From JBHIET01 sp046760785 (GTDB lineage Bacteria; Chloroflexota; Anaerolineae; B4-G1), in NCBI GenBank assembly GCA_046760785.1, contig JBHIET010000015.1, positions 1 to 53,738 on the forward strand: DNA of 53,738 bases, read 5' to 3'. The notes below the pieces were generated by a model that saw only the letters and a program-made list of their open reading frames with translations, was not told where the DNA came from and ran no database searches. Made by a program: the position numbers and the translations under genes. Shown here one piece after another: positions 39,980 through 47,867 of this stretch. Every line of letters begins with the position of its first letter. Positions within the stretch are counted from its first letter, which is position 1.

Positions 39980-40615
39980 ATGCCATTGCCATACAGTGAA
40001 ATTGTGATGGAGCATTTCCGCCACCCGCGCAACGTGGGGCGGATGGAGGACCCTGACGCCAAATCGGTCGAGGGAAGCCCCGCCTGCGGCGACATGGTAG
40101 CCGTCTATCTGAAGGTGGACGACGAGACCCACCGCATCACCGACATCAGGTTCGAGTCCTATGGCTGCGCTTCCAACATCGCCACCGGCTCGATCATCAC
40201 CGAGATGGCCAAGGGCAAGACCCTCGAGGAGGCTAAGAAGATTAGCTGGAAGGATGCCTCCGAAGCACTTGGGGGTTTGCCCCCCATCAAGACGCACTGC
40301 TCGGTGCTGGCGGTGGACGGGCTACGGGCGGCCATCGAGAATTACGAGGAGCGTCACGGCCTGGTCAAGGAACGCAAGCCCACCACGGTCGAGTTCGTGC
40401 GCAAACGGCTCAAGCACGTGATGAACCCCGTCGTGGGATTGGACGTGGTGCGCACCAAACTGGTCAGAGAGATCGAGGTCTCCAATGGAACGGTGCGAGT
40501 GGCGCTGGACCTGCCCGCGGATCACCAGTTCGCCGCCAACATCCGCGAGGAGATTACGGAGAAGATCGAGCCGTTGTGGGACGTGGAGAGGGCAATAGTG
40601 GAGTTTACAGATTGA
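39980..40615 (+). CDS. IscU-like scaffold fused to a MIP18/SufT-type domain
   Basis: Residues 1-125 are an IscU/NifU-N scaffold (YSEIVMEHFRHPRNVGRMED) with all three cluster Cys: Cys36 in SPACGDM, Cys63 in YGCASNIATGS, Cys107 in IKTHCSVLAVDG. Asp38 is also kept. Residues 135-211 are a DUF59/MIP18-like domain (LKHVMNPVVGLDVVRTKL, IREEITEKIEPLWDVERA), lacking the Cys often seen in SufT/MIP18. MIP18 proteins assist Fe-S transfer, so one chain may combine scaffold and delivery. It lies 52 bases after the NifS-like gene and 6 before tusA. Confidence 0.9.
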   Translation: MPLPYSEIVMEHFRHPRNVGRMEDPDAKSVEGSPACGDMVAVYLKVDDETHRITDIRFESYGCASNIATGSIITEMAKGKTLEEAKKISWKDASEALGGLPPIKTHCSVLAVDGLRAAIENYEERHGLVKERKPTTVEFVRKRLKHVMNPVVGLDVVRTKLVREIEVSNGTVRVALDLPADHQFAANIREEITEKIEPLWDVERAIVEFTD

Positions 40616-40621
40616 GGTGGA

Positions 40622-40894
40622 ATGATGCCTGAGCTCAAAGTGGATACCCGAGAAGCACAGTGCCCGGCAGTTGCGGCGAACATTACGGTGGATTGCCGAG
40701 GGGAAACCTGTCCAGTGCCGCTGGTTGAGGCGCGCAAGGCATTACGCAAAGCCTCACCGGGCGATGTGGTCGAGGTGATCGGCACGCACCCGGCCTCGAA
40801 AGAAGAGATTCCAATGGCCGTCAAGGCCCTGGGGTTGGAATTACTGAGTGTCGAGGGAACGGACACCGACTGGACGATCCGTATCCGACGATAG
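40622..40894 (+). CDS. TusA/SirA-type sulfur carrier
   Basis: The 90-residue protein has a 22-residue N-terminal extension, then the TusA core CRGETCPVPLVEARKAL with the persulfide Cys30 in CPxP. The basic and hydrophobic pattern that follows (VVEVIGTHPASKEEIPM) is typical. TusA relays persulfide sulfur. Two more Cys (14 and 25) are unusual additions. It sits between the scaffold and DsrE-like genes; GAGGTGGA precedes ATGATG. Confidence 0.92.
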   Translation: MMPELKVDTREAQCPAVAANITVDCRGETCPVPLVEARKALRKASPGDVVEVIGTHPASKEEIPMAVKALGLELLSVEGTDTDWTIRIRR

Positions 40895-40921
40895 AGGGTG
40901 GACATGAACGGAGGGCGAGAA

Positions 40922-41167
40922 ATGGCACGCTACAGCGTTGAAACCAAGCTGAGCCCAGAAGAAGCTATCGAGAGGGCTACGGCTTACTTCGGCGAAGGAG
41001 GCCTTGGGCTCAAGGCCGTCGAGGAAAACCCATGCTGTGTCTCCTTCGAGGGTGGCGGCGGCCACGTGACCGTGACGGCCAGCACAGGGGAGAAGAAGAC
41101 GACGGTGGAACTGGAAACGCGTGAGTGGGACTACCACGTCAAGCAGTTTATGGGCAAGCTAGGCTGA
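40922..41167 (+). CDS. Small conserved-looking protein of the sulfur cluster
   Basis: The 81-residue protein (start chosen by GGAGGG before ATG 40922) reads as a small alpha/beta or split-barrel fold: a helix (SPEEAIERATAYFGEGG), then beta strands (CCVSFEGGGGHVTVTAS, KTTVELETREWDYHVKQF). It has a vicinal CysCys pair in ENPCCVSF. I do not recognise a family. Position between TusA and DsrE-like genes suggests a sulfur-transfer adaptor. Confidence 0.75.
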   Translation: MARYSVETKLSPEEAIERATAYFGEGGLGLKAVEENPCCVSFEGGGGHVTVTASTGEKKTTVELETREWDYHVKQFMGKLG

Positions 41168-41219
41168 CCACGTGCTGACCTCCGGAGCCCTGCCACAGGA
41201 TGACAACAGAGGGGGTAAA

Positions 41220-41657
41220 ATGGAGCAGCAAAAAACGACGACCGAAAAGGTGACAATCATCCTGCACAGCGGCGATATGGACAAGCTGTACAGTGCGCTG
41301 ATTATCGGCAACGGGGCGCTGGCGATGGGGATGGAGGCTTCGATCTACCTCACCTTCTGGGGGCTCCAGCGGCTGCAAAAGGGCGGGCTGGAGAAGGGGC
41401 CTCTCTCCAGGATGCACTTCCTGGGCCTGGGCAAGTGGATGATCAAGCGGCGGATGAAGAAGGCCAACGTCGCTTCCCTGGAAAGGTTGTTTCAGGATTT
41501 CAAGGAACTGGGGGGCAAGATCATCGCCTGCGAGATGACGATGGAGATTATGGGCGTCAGCCGGGGGGACCTGCGAGAGGATTTGATTGACGACTACGGC
41601 GCGGTGGGGACCTACGTCCAGGAAGCGCGCAACTCACAGATCACGCTGTTCATCTAA
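41220..41657 (+). CDS. DsrE/DsrF-like sulfur-relay protein
   Basis: The 145-residue protein (ATG 41220, after GGGGG) has the DsrE-family pattern VTIILHSGDMDKLYSALIIG, a central region with MIKRRMKKANVASLERLF, and the conserved Cys104 in GGKIIACEMTMEIMGV. DsrE-type proteins accept and pass persulfide, often with TusA. It is the last gene of the sulfur cluster and converges on the cyclase gene with a 25-base gap and no hairpin. Confidence 0.9.
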   Translation: MEQQKTTTEKVTIILHSGDMDKLYSALIIGNGALAMGMEASIYLTFWGLQRLQKGGLEKGPLSRMHFLGLGKWMIKRRMKKANVASLERLFQDFKELGGKIIACEMTMEIMGVSRGDLREDLIDDYGAVGTYVQEARNSQITLFI

Positions 41658-41682
41658 CGAGTGTGTTTCAAAAGTGCTCTTT

Positions 41683-43593
41683 CTACTCGCCAGCAATCAG
41701 GTCCACCAACTCGTACGCGATCGTGGAGTCCTGATGCCCTTTGACCCCTACAACTCTCACGGGATTGGTCTGCACCCGGTCCCGCACCATCTCCCACGTC
41801 TTGCGGCAGAGGAGGATCTGCCCCGCCTGGGCGTTCCGCTGCAAATGAAAGGCCAGGTTGACCGGGGTTCCGATAGCGGTGTACTCCATACGGTCTTCGG
41901 CCCCCACGTTGCCCACCACGGCCTCTCCCGTGCAGATGCCTATGCCCACGAAAAGCCGCTCCCCTGGGGAGATGCGGTGGTAGTGGGCTTCCACCTCTTT
42001 CTTCAGCGTCCAGGCCGTCTGCACTGCCTGCCAGGCATGCTCTTTTTCCTCCAGCAGTGGCGTATTGAAGAGAGCCATCACCGCATCACCCATGTACTTG
42101 TCCACGATGCCCTGGTGGGAACGGACCTCTGCCTCGGCCAGGGTCAGGTAGTTGTTGAGCGCCTCGAAGACCCATTCGGGTGGATTGACCTCGCTCAGTT
42201 TGGTGAAACCCCGGATGTCGGCAAAGAAAGCGGTGATCATCCGTCGCTCCCCGTGCAGCCCCAGTTCGGCCAGGTCGTGGGGGAGCCGATCCACCAGCTC
42301 GTGCGGAAGATAGCGACGGACCAGGGCACGCTCTCGCTCGTAGCGGCGCTTCTCCGTCACGTCATCCATCACAATCGCCACCCCCAGAGTCTCCCCCCCA
42401 CTCCCCCGCAGCGTAGATAGGCTCAGGCCCAGGTGGAGCTGCTCTCCCTGGGGAAGAAAGGGATTGATCTCGTAAGAAATGTGAGTCCTGCGATGCTGGC
42501 GCACATCCTCAATAAGGGTGGGAAGGGGTGTCTCGCACAGGAAACCAAGAACCTGGCGATAAGGACGACCTACCACCCACAGGGCCGGGACGCGCAGGAT
42601 CGTCTCGGCGGCCTGGTTGAAGGAAGTAATGACGTCCCGGCTATCAATGGTGATGACGCCGCTGGCGATGCTGGCGAAGATATTGTCCACGTAGTCTTTC
42701 ATCGTGGCAATCTCGTCCCGCTGCCGCCGCACGTTATCGAAGAGGCGAGCATTCTCTAGAGCGACGGCCGCCTGCCAGGCCAGGGCACTCAGCAGCTTCT
42801 CATCTCCCGCGGTGAAGATCGCTCCACCAGCCTTATCGGCCAGGAGTACGACTCCCAGCCTTCGCTCAGAGGTGCGCAGCGGAACAGCCAGGAGCGGCAC
42901 CCGCCGCTCTCCATCAACGAAATCGTTGACAATCTCGGACTTGCCGGTGCGGGCCACCTCTTCCACCAGTTCTACCAGCGCTTGCCCCTCTGAGATAATC
43001 GTCTCCAGTTTCCCCGTCAGCCCGACGCTGGCAGCGACGACCAGTTCCTCTGCCTCGCCGTAGAGCAGGACCGCTCCCCAGCCGACCTTGATGATCTTGC
43101 TTGCCTTGCTCAGCGCTCGCTGGAGGAGTTCATCCACGTCAAGGCAAGCAGCCAGTGTCTCCCCCAGCTTGTAGAGCAAATTGATCTCCCGGTAGCGGTC
43201 CAGGGTCTCCTGGGCAACGGCCCGCTTTGCAGAGGCGACTCCGGCGAGGAACTCCAGGGGGCACTTCAATGCGGCCAACGCGGCTTGCGTCTGGGCTGGC
43301 GGTGGCAACGGGCCGGTTGCCAAGATCAGCCCCACCCGCTGCTCTTCCACGCAGATAGGCATCGCTGCTCCCGGGGAGATGATCACGATCTCTACCACTT
43401 CTTGCGCGGCCTCCACAAGAGCATGGGCAACTTCCGGTGGGAAGGGCCGATTGCTCCCCAGGAGGCGGCCGGCCCCATCGCTCACGGCCAGGGAAACCTC
43501 CGCTCCCAACAGCGGCGCGAAGTCCTTCAGGAGCGTTATGATCTGCTCAGGACGGAGCAGTCTCTCCAGACGAGGCTTTCTTTTCACGTCCAT
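41683..43593 (-). CDS. GAF-PAS class III adenylate cyclase
   Basis: The 636-residue protein has an N-terminal sensing region (1-130), a GAF domain (about 140-300), a PAS domain (GVITIDSRDVITSFNQAAET) and a C-terminal class III cyclase domain. Both metal Asp are present (FFADIRGFTKLSE, VDKYMGDAVMALF). The adenine-specifying Lys (DKYMGD) and Thr (YTAIG) predict ATP as substrate. The transition-state Asn is kept in VNLA, but the Arg four residues on is His (NLAFHLQ), so activity may be low. The start overlaps the upstream kinase gene by 47 bases, with SD AAAGGTGA. Confidence 0.92.
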   Translation of the reverse strand: MDVKRKPRLERLLRPEQIITLLKDFAPLLGAEVSLAVSDGAGRLLGSNRPFPPEVAHALVEAAQEVVEIVIISPGAAMPICVEEQRVGLILATGPLPPPAQTQAALAALKCPLEFLAGVASAKRAVAQETLDRYREINLLYKLGETLAACLDVDELLQRALSKASKIIKVGWGAVLLYGEAEELVVAASVGLTGKLETIISEGQALVELVEEVARTGKSEIVNDFVDGERRVPLLAVPLRTSERRLGVVLLADKAGGAIFTAGDEKLLSALAWQAAVALENARLFDNVRRQRDEIATMKDYVDNIFASIASGVITIDSRDVITSFNQAAETILRVPALWVVGRPYRQVLGFLCETPLPTLIEDVRQHRRTHISYEINPFLPQGEQLHLGLSLSTLRGSGGETLGVAIVMDDVTEKRRYERERALVRRYLPHELVDRLPHDLAELGLHGERRMITAFFADIRGFTKLSEVNPPEWVFEALNNYLTLAEAEVRSHQGIVDKYMGDAVMALFNTPLLEEKEHAWQAVQTAWTLKKEVEAHYHRISPGERLFVGIGICTGEAVVGNVGAEDRMEYTAIGTPVNLAFHLQRNAQAGQILLCRKTWEMVRDRVQTNPVRVVGVKGHQDSTIAYELVDLIAGE

Positions 43594-46500
43594 TCACCTT
43601 TGGCCCAGCGAAATAAGAAGGTGCAACGGGAGCAGTCTTCCCCACGACAGGATGTTCGACCATCTCCAAGGTCCCCACTCCAAGAGGCGCTGCGGGCAGT
43701 GCGAAGGAGAAAACACTACCCTTGCCCGGCTCGCTCTCCGCCCAGATGCGCCCTCCGTGGTGCTCGATGATCTCTTTGCAAATGGCAAGCCCCAACCCTG
43801 TACCCTCCGGCTTCTCTGTCAGTGTGTCGCCCACCTGGGTGAACCTCTCGAAGACGCGGGGCAGGTCTTCAGCCCGGATCCCCACGCCTGTATCGGTGAT
43901 GCTCACCACCACCCACTCCCCGTCGGAGAACTCAACGCCATTCAGCACGTTCTGAACAGCCGAGTCCGAGTGGTAAGGGGGCGGAGATGGCCCTCTGGTG
44001 TGCAAGGTGCCATTCTGGACATCCAGGCCCCAGCCTCGTACCTCTATCTGGCCCTGCTCGGTGAATTTAACGGCGTTGGAGAGCAAGTTGGTCGTCACCT
44101 GAATGAGCCGATCCCGGTGCCCCCAGACTGGAGGAAAGCCATGGGAGGGCAGGTGGATTTGAATAGACAGGTTCTTCTCTTCGGCCAGGGCAGTGGTAGC
44201 GGCGACAGCATCCTGGACAACCTCCGCCAGGTCGGTCCTGGCCATGGGCCACTCTATCTCGCCTGCTTCCATCTTGGCAATGTCCAGCACGTCGTTGATA
44301 AGCCGGGTGAGGCGCTCACTCTCGTTCTCGACGATGACCAGGTTGTCCATAATGCGTTCGGCGACCTGGTAAGTCTTCTCACCGGCGTCCATGCGGGGGG
44401 CGATCCAGCGATAGAAATCCCGTCGTATCAAGCTAGCAAAGCCCAAGATGGCGGTGAGGGGGGAGCGCAACTCATGGGAAACAGCGGAGATGAAGTCGGT
44501 CTTCATGCGGTCCACTTCGACTTCGTGGGTGATATCGCGCAGGACGGTGACGACGCCAGCGATCTGTTGCCCCTTCTCCGGCTCCAGAATCGGTGGTGGG
44601 ATGCGCAGGGCGGTGGCTGAGGTCTTCAGCACACGACCGTCGGGCAGCGCCAGGTTCTCGGTGAAGACCTGGCCCGGCACCTCCAGGGCCTGGGCAGCGA
44701 GGGACTGCAAGCCCGCCACGGGGAAAGACCCCGCCAGCAGGAGCCCTCCCAGCGAGCGGACCGGCGGCAAGCCGGCCATCTCCCGAAAGGCAGGATTGCT
44801 CAAGATGATGCGCCCGGCGGGATCGGTCACCACAAGTCCATCAGCGATGTTATTGATAATGGCGTCCAGTTTGCTAGACTCCTCGGTCATTTCCTGGCTC
44901 TTACGGACCAGGGCGCGTTTCTGCTGCTGGATATCTTGCAGGAGCCGGGCATTGGCCACGGCCACGGCCGCCTGGCTGGCTACCGTCTGGCAAATCTCCA
45001 TCTCCTCATCGGAGAAAGTTCGAGCTTGCTTCAGAGAAGCCAGGAGCAGAATGCCGATCATCTCACGTCGGGCGACCAGCGGCACCAGAAGCACAGAGCA
45101 GAACTCGAGTGAGGGGCCTTGTTCCCGAAGAGATTCCAAGAGCGGATGGTTAGCAGCATCTTCGACCGCGTAGGGAATACCCAACTCCAGTCTCTGTTGC
45201 AGGGAGGGTAGGCGCAGACGGAGATCGGCAAAGCGAGGGATAGGATACTCGGCGATGATCCGGCCATACCGCCGGTCCTGCTCCAAGATGAGCACACCGC
45301 CGTAGTCCACGCCGCTAAGCTCAACCAAATGCTGGACAGTTACGTCCAGAATCTCGTAGGCATCCAGTGAGGAGGTTAGTGCACTAGAAATACGGTTAAT
45401 CAGCATCAGGTTTTGGGCCCGTTGCTCCAGCGCCATAGCATTAGCCCGGCTTTCCTGCAGCAGGCGAACCGCCTCGACGGCTGCTGCTGCCTGGTTAGCC
45501 AGGGCGGTCATCAACTGCAAGTCCTGCTCCTCGAAACCGTTGGCCTGATCGCTCTCCACATCAAAGACCCCCACCAGCCGCCCCCCGACGAGCATTGGGG
45601 TAACCATCGCCGAGCGGACCTCAGAACTGCTGGCAGCGCGGAAGTCGTGCTCGCTCACGTCGGAGATCAAGAGAGGTGTCCCGGTGCTAGCTACGTGGCC
45701 CACAATCCCTTCGGACCCGATTTTGAAACGGCACTCCCTCATCTCAGTAGCGAGAGGGCGGTCAGAAGCAGCCAGGTAGAGTTCCTCCTTTGCCTCGTCC
45801 GCCAGGAATATGAGAGCATTATAGTAGCCGAAGGTAGCCCTCACGCTCTGCACCAGTTCGTCCAGCAGCCGGTCAAGATCGAATATGGCATTGATACGAG
45901 AGAAGATTGATTGAAGAGCCAAGAGATGCTGATGCTCCTGCTGGGCCTGTATCCGTGCCTGAACCTCGTTGAAGGCCCTCACCAGGTCTTCCACCTCGTC
46001 CAGCGAGAGGACGGGGAGTTGTCCCCCTGCCTTCCCTCGCCGGGCCATTTCCAACAGACGCCAGGTCATCCGACGTAACTCGCCGGAAACATCGCCAGTC
46101 ACGATGAGGGCGGAGAGGAGGGTGAAGGCCATGGTCATCAGACCGAACCCCAGAAGCAGGAGGAGGGTGTAGCGAATCAGGGGCTCGGATGCAGCGTGGA
46201 ATTGGTAAACAAGGTTGAAGGCGAGAACACTGGGGAGGCAGTAGGCGACGAAGGTCAGAGCCAGGATAATAATGAGCAAGCGGATGCGAATGTTGAAACG
46301 ACGCCCTTCATGCTCGTGGGCTGATGGCCCGGCTGGGCTCGCCGAAGTCGGGGGGGAAGTGTCGAGGGAGGGGAGCAGGTAGGCGGTAGTCACGAGGACT
46401 GGTTGCACCTGCCGGCGGGCGATGAGGGCCGTCAAGAGCGCTACGCTGGTGGCTGAGGCGATGATAAGAAGCGATTCGGAAAGGTGAGGCACGAACTCGT

Positions 46501-46891
46501 AGTCGGATATGAGGAGCAGGCCAGCCACATTGCTGAGAAGGGTCATCAAGACGATTGCCCCCAACAGGCTAACGAAGAGATAGACAGGTGCGTTGAAAGC
46601 GACTTGGCGGGCCTGACGAACCGCCTCTGGTGGCGGTTCCTTATCTTGGCGCAGGAGACGGCCCAATCGGGCGACAGGAGCCAGGTAGCGGTAGACCAGT
46701 CCCATGAGCACCAGTACAAATAGAGGAGCGAACAAGAGATAGTTCAGACGGGACTGGGGAGCCGCCTGAGGGGCGAGATTGACGATGAGGGAGGAGAACA
46801 AGACAAGAAGCGGCAGCAAGACAAGAACAGCCGCCAGCAAAGTCAACAGGATATTACGGCGGACTGGGGGAAGGGACTGTCCCATCATCAC
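43547..46891 (-). CDS. Membrane sensor histidine kinase with HAMP, two GAF and PAS domains
   Basis: The 1114-residue protein has four N-terminal membrane helices (about 15-165), a polar linker, two more helices (207-265) and a HAMP-like segment. Two GAF domains (about 325-665) and a PAS domain follow, then HisKA with AVSHELRSPLTAILGF and a HATPase (N box TNLLSNAVKFT, G1 DTGVGI, G2 GTGLGLAI). A Pro/Ser/Gly-rich insert of about 30 residues interrupts the HATPase between the N and G1 boxes. It follows the response regulator by 3 bases and overlaps the cyclase gene, forming a three-gene signalling unit. Confidence 0.93.
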   Translation of the reverse strand: MMMGQSLPPVRRNILLTLLAAVLVLLPLLVLFSSLIVNLAPQAAPQSRLNYLLFAPLFVLVLMGLVYRYLAPVARLGRLLRQDKEPPPEAVRQARQVAFNAPVYLFVSLLGAIVLMTLLSNVAGLLLISDYEFVPHLSESLLIIASATSVALLTALIARRQVQPVLVTTAYLLPSLDTSPPTSASPAGPSAHEHEGRRFNIRIRLLIIILALTFVAYCLPSVLAFNLVYQFHAASEPLIRYTLLLLLGFGLMTMAFTLLSALIVTGDVSGELRRMTWRLLEMARRGKAGGQLPVLSLDEVEDLVRAFNEVQARIQAQQEHQHLLALQSIFSRINAIFDLDRLLDELVQSVRATFGYYNALIFLADEAKEELYLAASDRPLATEMRECRFKIGSEGIVGHVASTGTPLLISDVSEHDFRAASSSEVRSAMVTPMLVGGRLVGVFDVESDQANGFEEQDLQLMTALANQAAAAVEAVRLLQESRANAMALEQRAQNLMLINRISSALTSSLDAYEILDVTVQHLVELSGVDYGGVLILEQDRRYGRIIAEYPIPRFADLRLRLPSLQQRLELGIPYAVEDAANHPLLESLREQGPSLEFCSVLLVPLVARREMIGILLLASLKQARTFSDEEMEICQTVASQAAVAVANARLLQDIQQQKRALVRKSQEMTEESSKLDAIINNIADGLVVTDPAGRIILSNPAFREMAGLPPVRSLGGLLLAGSFPVAGLQSLAAQALEVPGQVFTENLALPDGRVLKTSATALRIPPPILEPEKGQQIAGVVTVLRDITHEVEVDRMKTDFISAVSHELRSPLTAILGFASLIRRDFYRWIAPRMDAGEKTYQVAERIMDNLVIVENESERLTRLINDVLDIAKMEAGEIEWPMARTDLAEVVQDAVAATTALAEEKNLSIQIHLPSHGFPPVWGHRDRLIQVTTNLLSNAVKFTEQGQIEVRGWGLDVQNGTLHTRGPSPPPYHSDSAVQNVLNGVEFSDGEWVVVSITDTGVGIRAEDLPRVFERFTQVGDTLTEKPEGTGLGLAICKEIIEHHGGRIWAESEPGKGSVFSFALPAAPLGVGTLEMVEHPVVGKTAPVAPSYFAGPKVNGREKKASSGETAPS

Positions 46892-46894
46892 GCA

Positions 46895-47278
46895 CTATAT
46901 GCTGACACCCAGTACATCGGCTGCACGCTCAACAAGATAGTCGGGATCGAAGGGTTTGGTGACGTACTCATTGGCCCCCACCTCAACACTGCGTCGCCGA
47001 TCCACTTCCTGGCCCTTGGCAGTGAGCATGATGACGTAAGCGTCGGAAAGATCAGGGTCATTCCTGACACGCTGGCATATCTCGTAGCCTGAGAGGCCAG
47101 GCATCATTACATCTAAGATGATCAGGTCGGGTCGCTCAGCCTGGGCGACATCCCAGGCTTCCAGGCCGTCGCCCACCGAAAACAACTCAATCCCAGCATC
47201 CTCGAAGTCTTCCAACGTTTGCTCCAGTAGCACCCGAATGTGAACTTCGTCATCCACAATAAGAATCTTCTTGGGCAT
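46895..47278 (-). CDS. Single-domain response regulator (CheY-like)
   Basis: The 127-residue protein is a lone receiver domain: KILIVDDEVHIR (acidic pocket), phospho-acceptor Asp in LIILDVMMPGLSG, Thr in VIMLTAKG, Lys in YVTKPFDPD. Without an output domain it should act by protein contact, possibly on the cyclase encoded two genes on. It is the first gene of the unit; the adjacent kinase is its probable phosphodonor (inference from neighbourhood). Confidence 0.93.
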   Translation of the reverse strand: MPKKILIVDDEVHIRVLLEQTLEDFEDAGIELFSVGDGLEAWDVAQAERPDLIILDVMMPGLSGYEICQRVRNDPDLSDAYVIMLTAKGQEVDRRRSVEVGANEYVTKPFDPDYLVERAADVLGVSI

Positions 47279-47466
47279 TTTCTTTGCTCCCTGGGCAAGT
47301 TAGAAACCAACGTTTCGACCACAACAGCGCACAAATAGCCCTGACCCGTTGATAGCACAAGGTCACAACAGGACACCAGTTTGAACAAACCTTGCTTTGA
47401 GTATACACCAGGGGAGGAAAGCGTGCAAGTCCTCGCGGGGGAGGGACTCCGCAGTAAGTCAGAACT

Positions 47467-47706
47467 ATGCGAAGTCGTGCGAAGCGCCAGATGCGGGCAT
47501 CCGAGGTCTACGAACATTGGCTGCGGTTGTTGGACGCAGGGCCGAAGGTGGTGGTCATCAGCGTGGGGACGGAGAATCGCTTCGGCCATCCGTGCGACGA
47601 TGTGCTGGACCGATCAGGCGCGTTGCCAGTCCATCGCACCGACGAGCAGGGCGTGGTGGAGCTCGTCACCGACGGGGTCCAGGTGTGGGTGGAGACGGAG
47701 CAGTAA
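47467..47706 (+). pseudogene. ComEC C-terminal fragment
   Basis: Seventy-nine residues match only the end of the ComEC/Rec2 MBL-like domain: PKVVVISVGTENRFGHP, then ALPVHRTDEQGVVELVTDG and VQVWVETE. No membrane or competence domain precedes it. It appears to be the 3' stump of a deleted gene. A weak promoter-like pair (TTGAAC 47381, TATACA 47402, spacer 15) and an AGGGGAGG lie upstream, but the start has no family support. The rest of the 47279-47867 gap shows nothing but promoters. Confidence 0.75.
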
Positions 47707-47792
47707 GGGCGCATCTCTGGAATGAACAAGGCTCGGACTGAGTCTCCGCTGCGCCCCACACCAAGCGGCTTCCTAATGGGAATGTACCCAGG

Positions 47793-47821
47793 TTGCACAA
47801 AACCTGTGCTGTGAGTATAAT
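47793..47821 (+). promoter_or_regulatory. Promoter of the parvulin gene (TTGCAC-17-TATAAT)
   Basis: TTGCAC (47793-47798) and a perfect TATAAT (47816-47821) are 17 bases apart. The heptamer array begins at the next base, so the 5' end of the transcript is made of repeat. Confidence 0.8.
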
Positions 47822-47856
47822 GACGATTAACTGTTAGCAGTTAGCGATTTATCATT
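47822..47856. repeat. Tandem heptamers in the parvulin gene leader
   Basis: Five 7-base units, each ending in TT (GACGATT, AACTGTT, AGCAGTT, AGCGATT, TATCATT), fill the space from the -10 box to the GGAG before the ATG. The AGCAGTT/AGCGATT units recur in the array at 50358-50427. Confidence 0.85.
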
Positions 47857-47867
47857 GGAGCAGAGTT

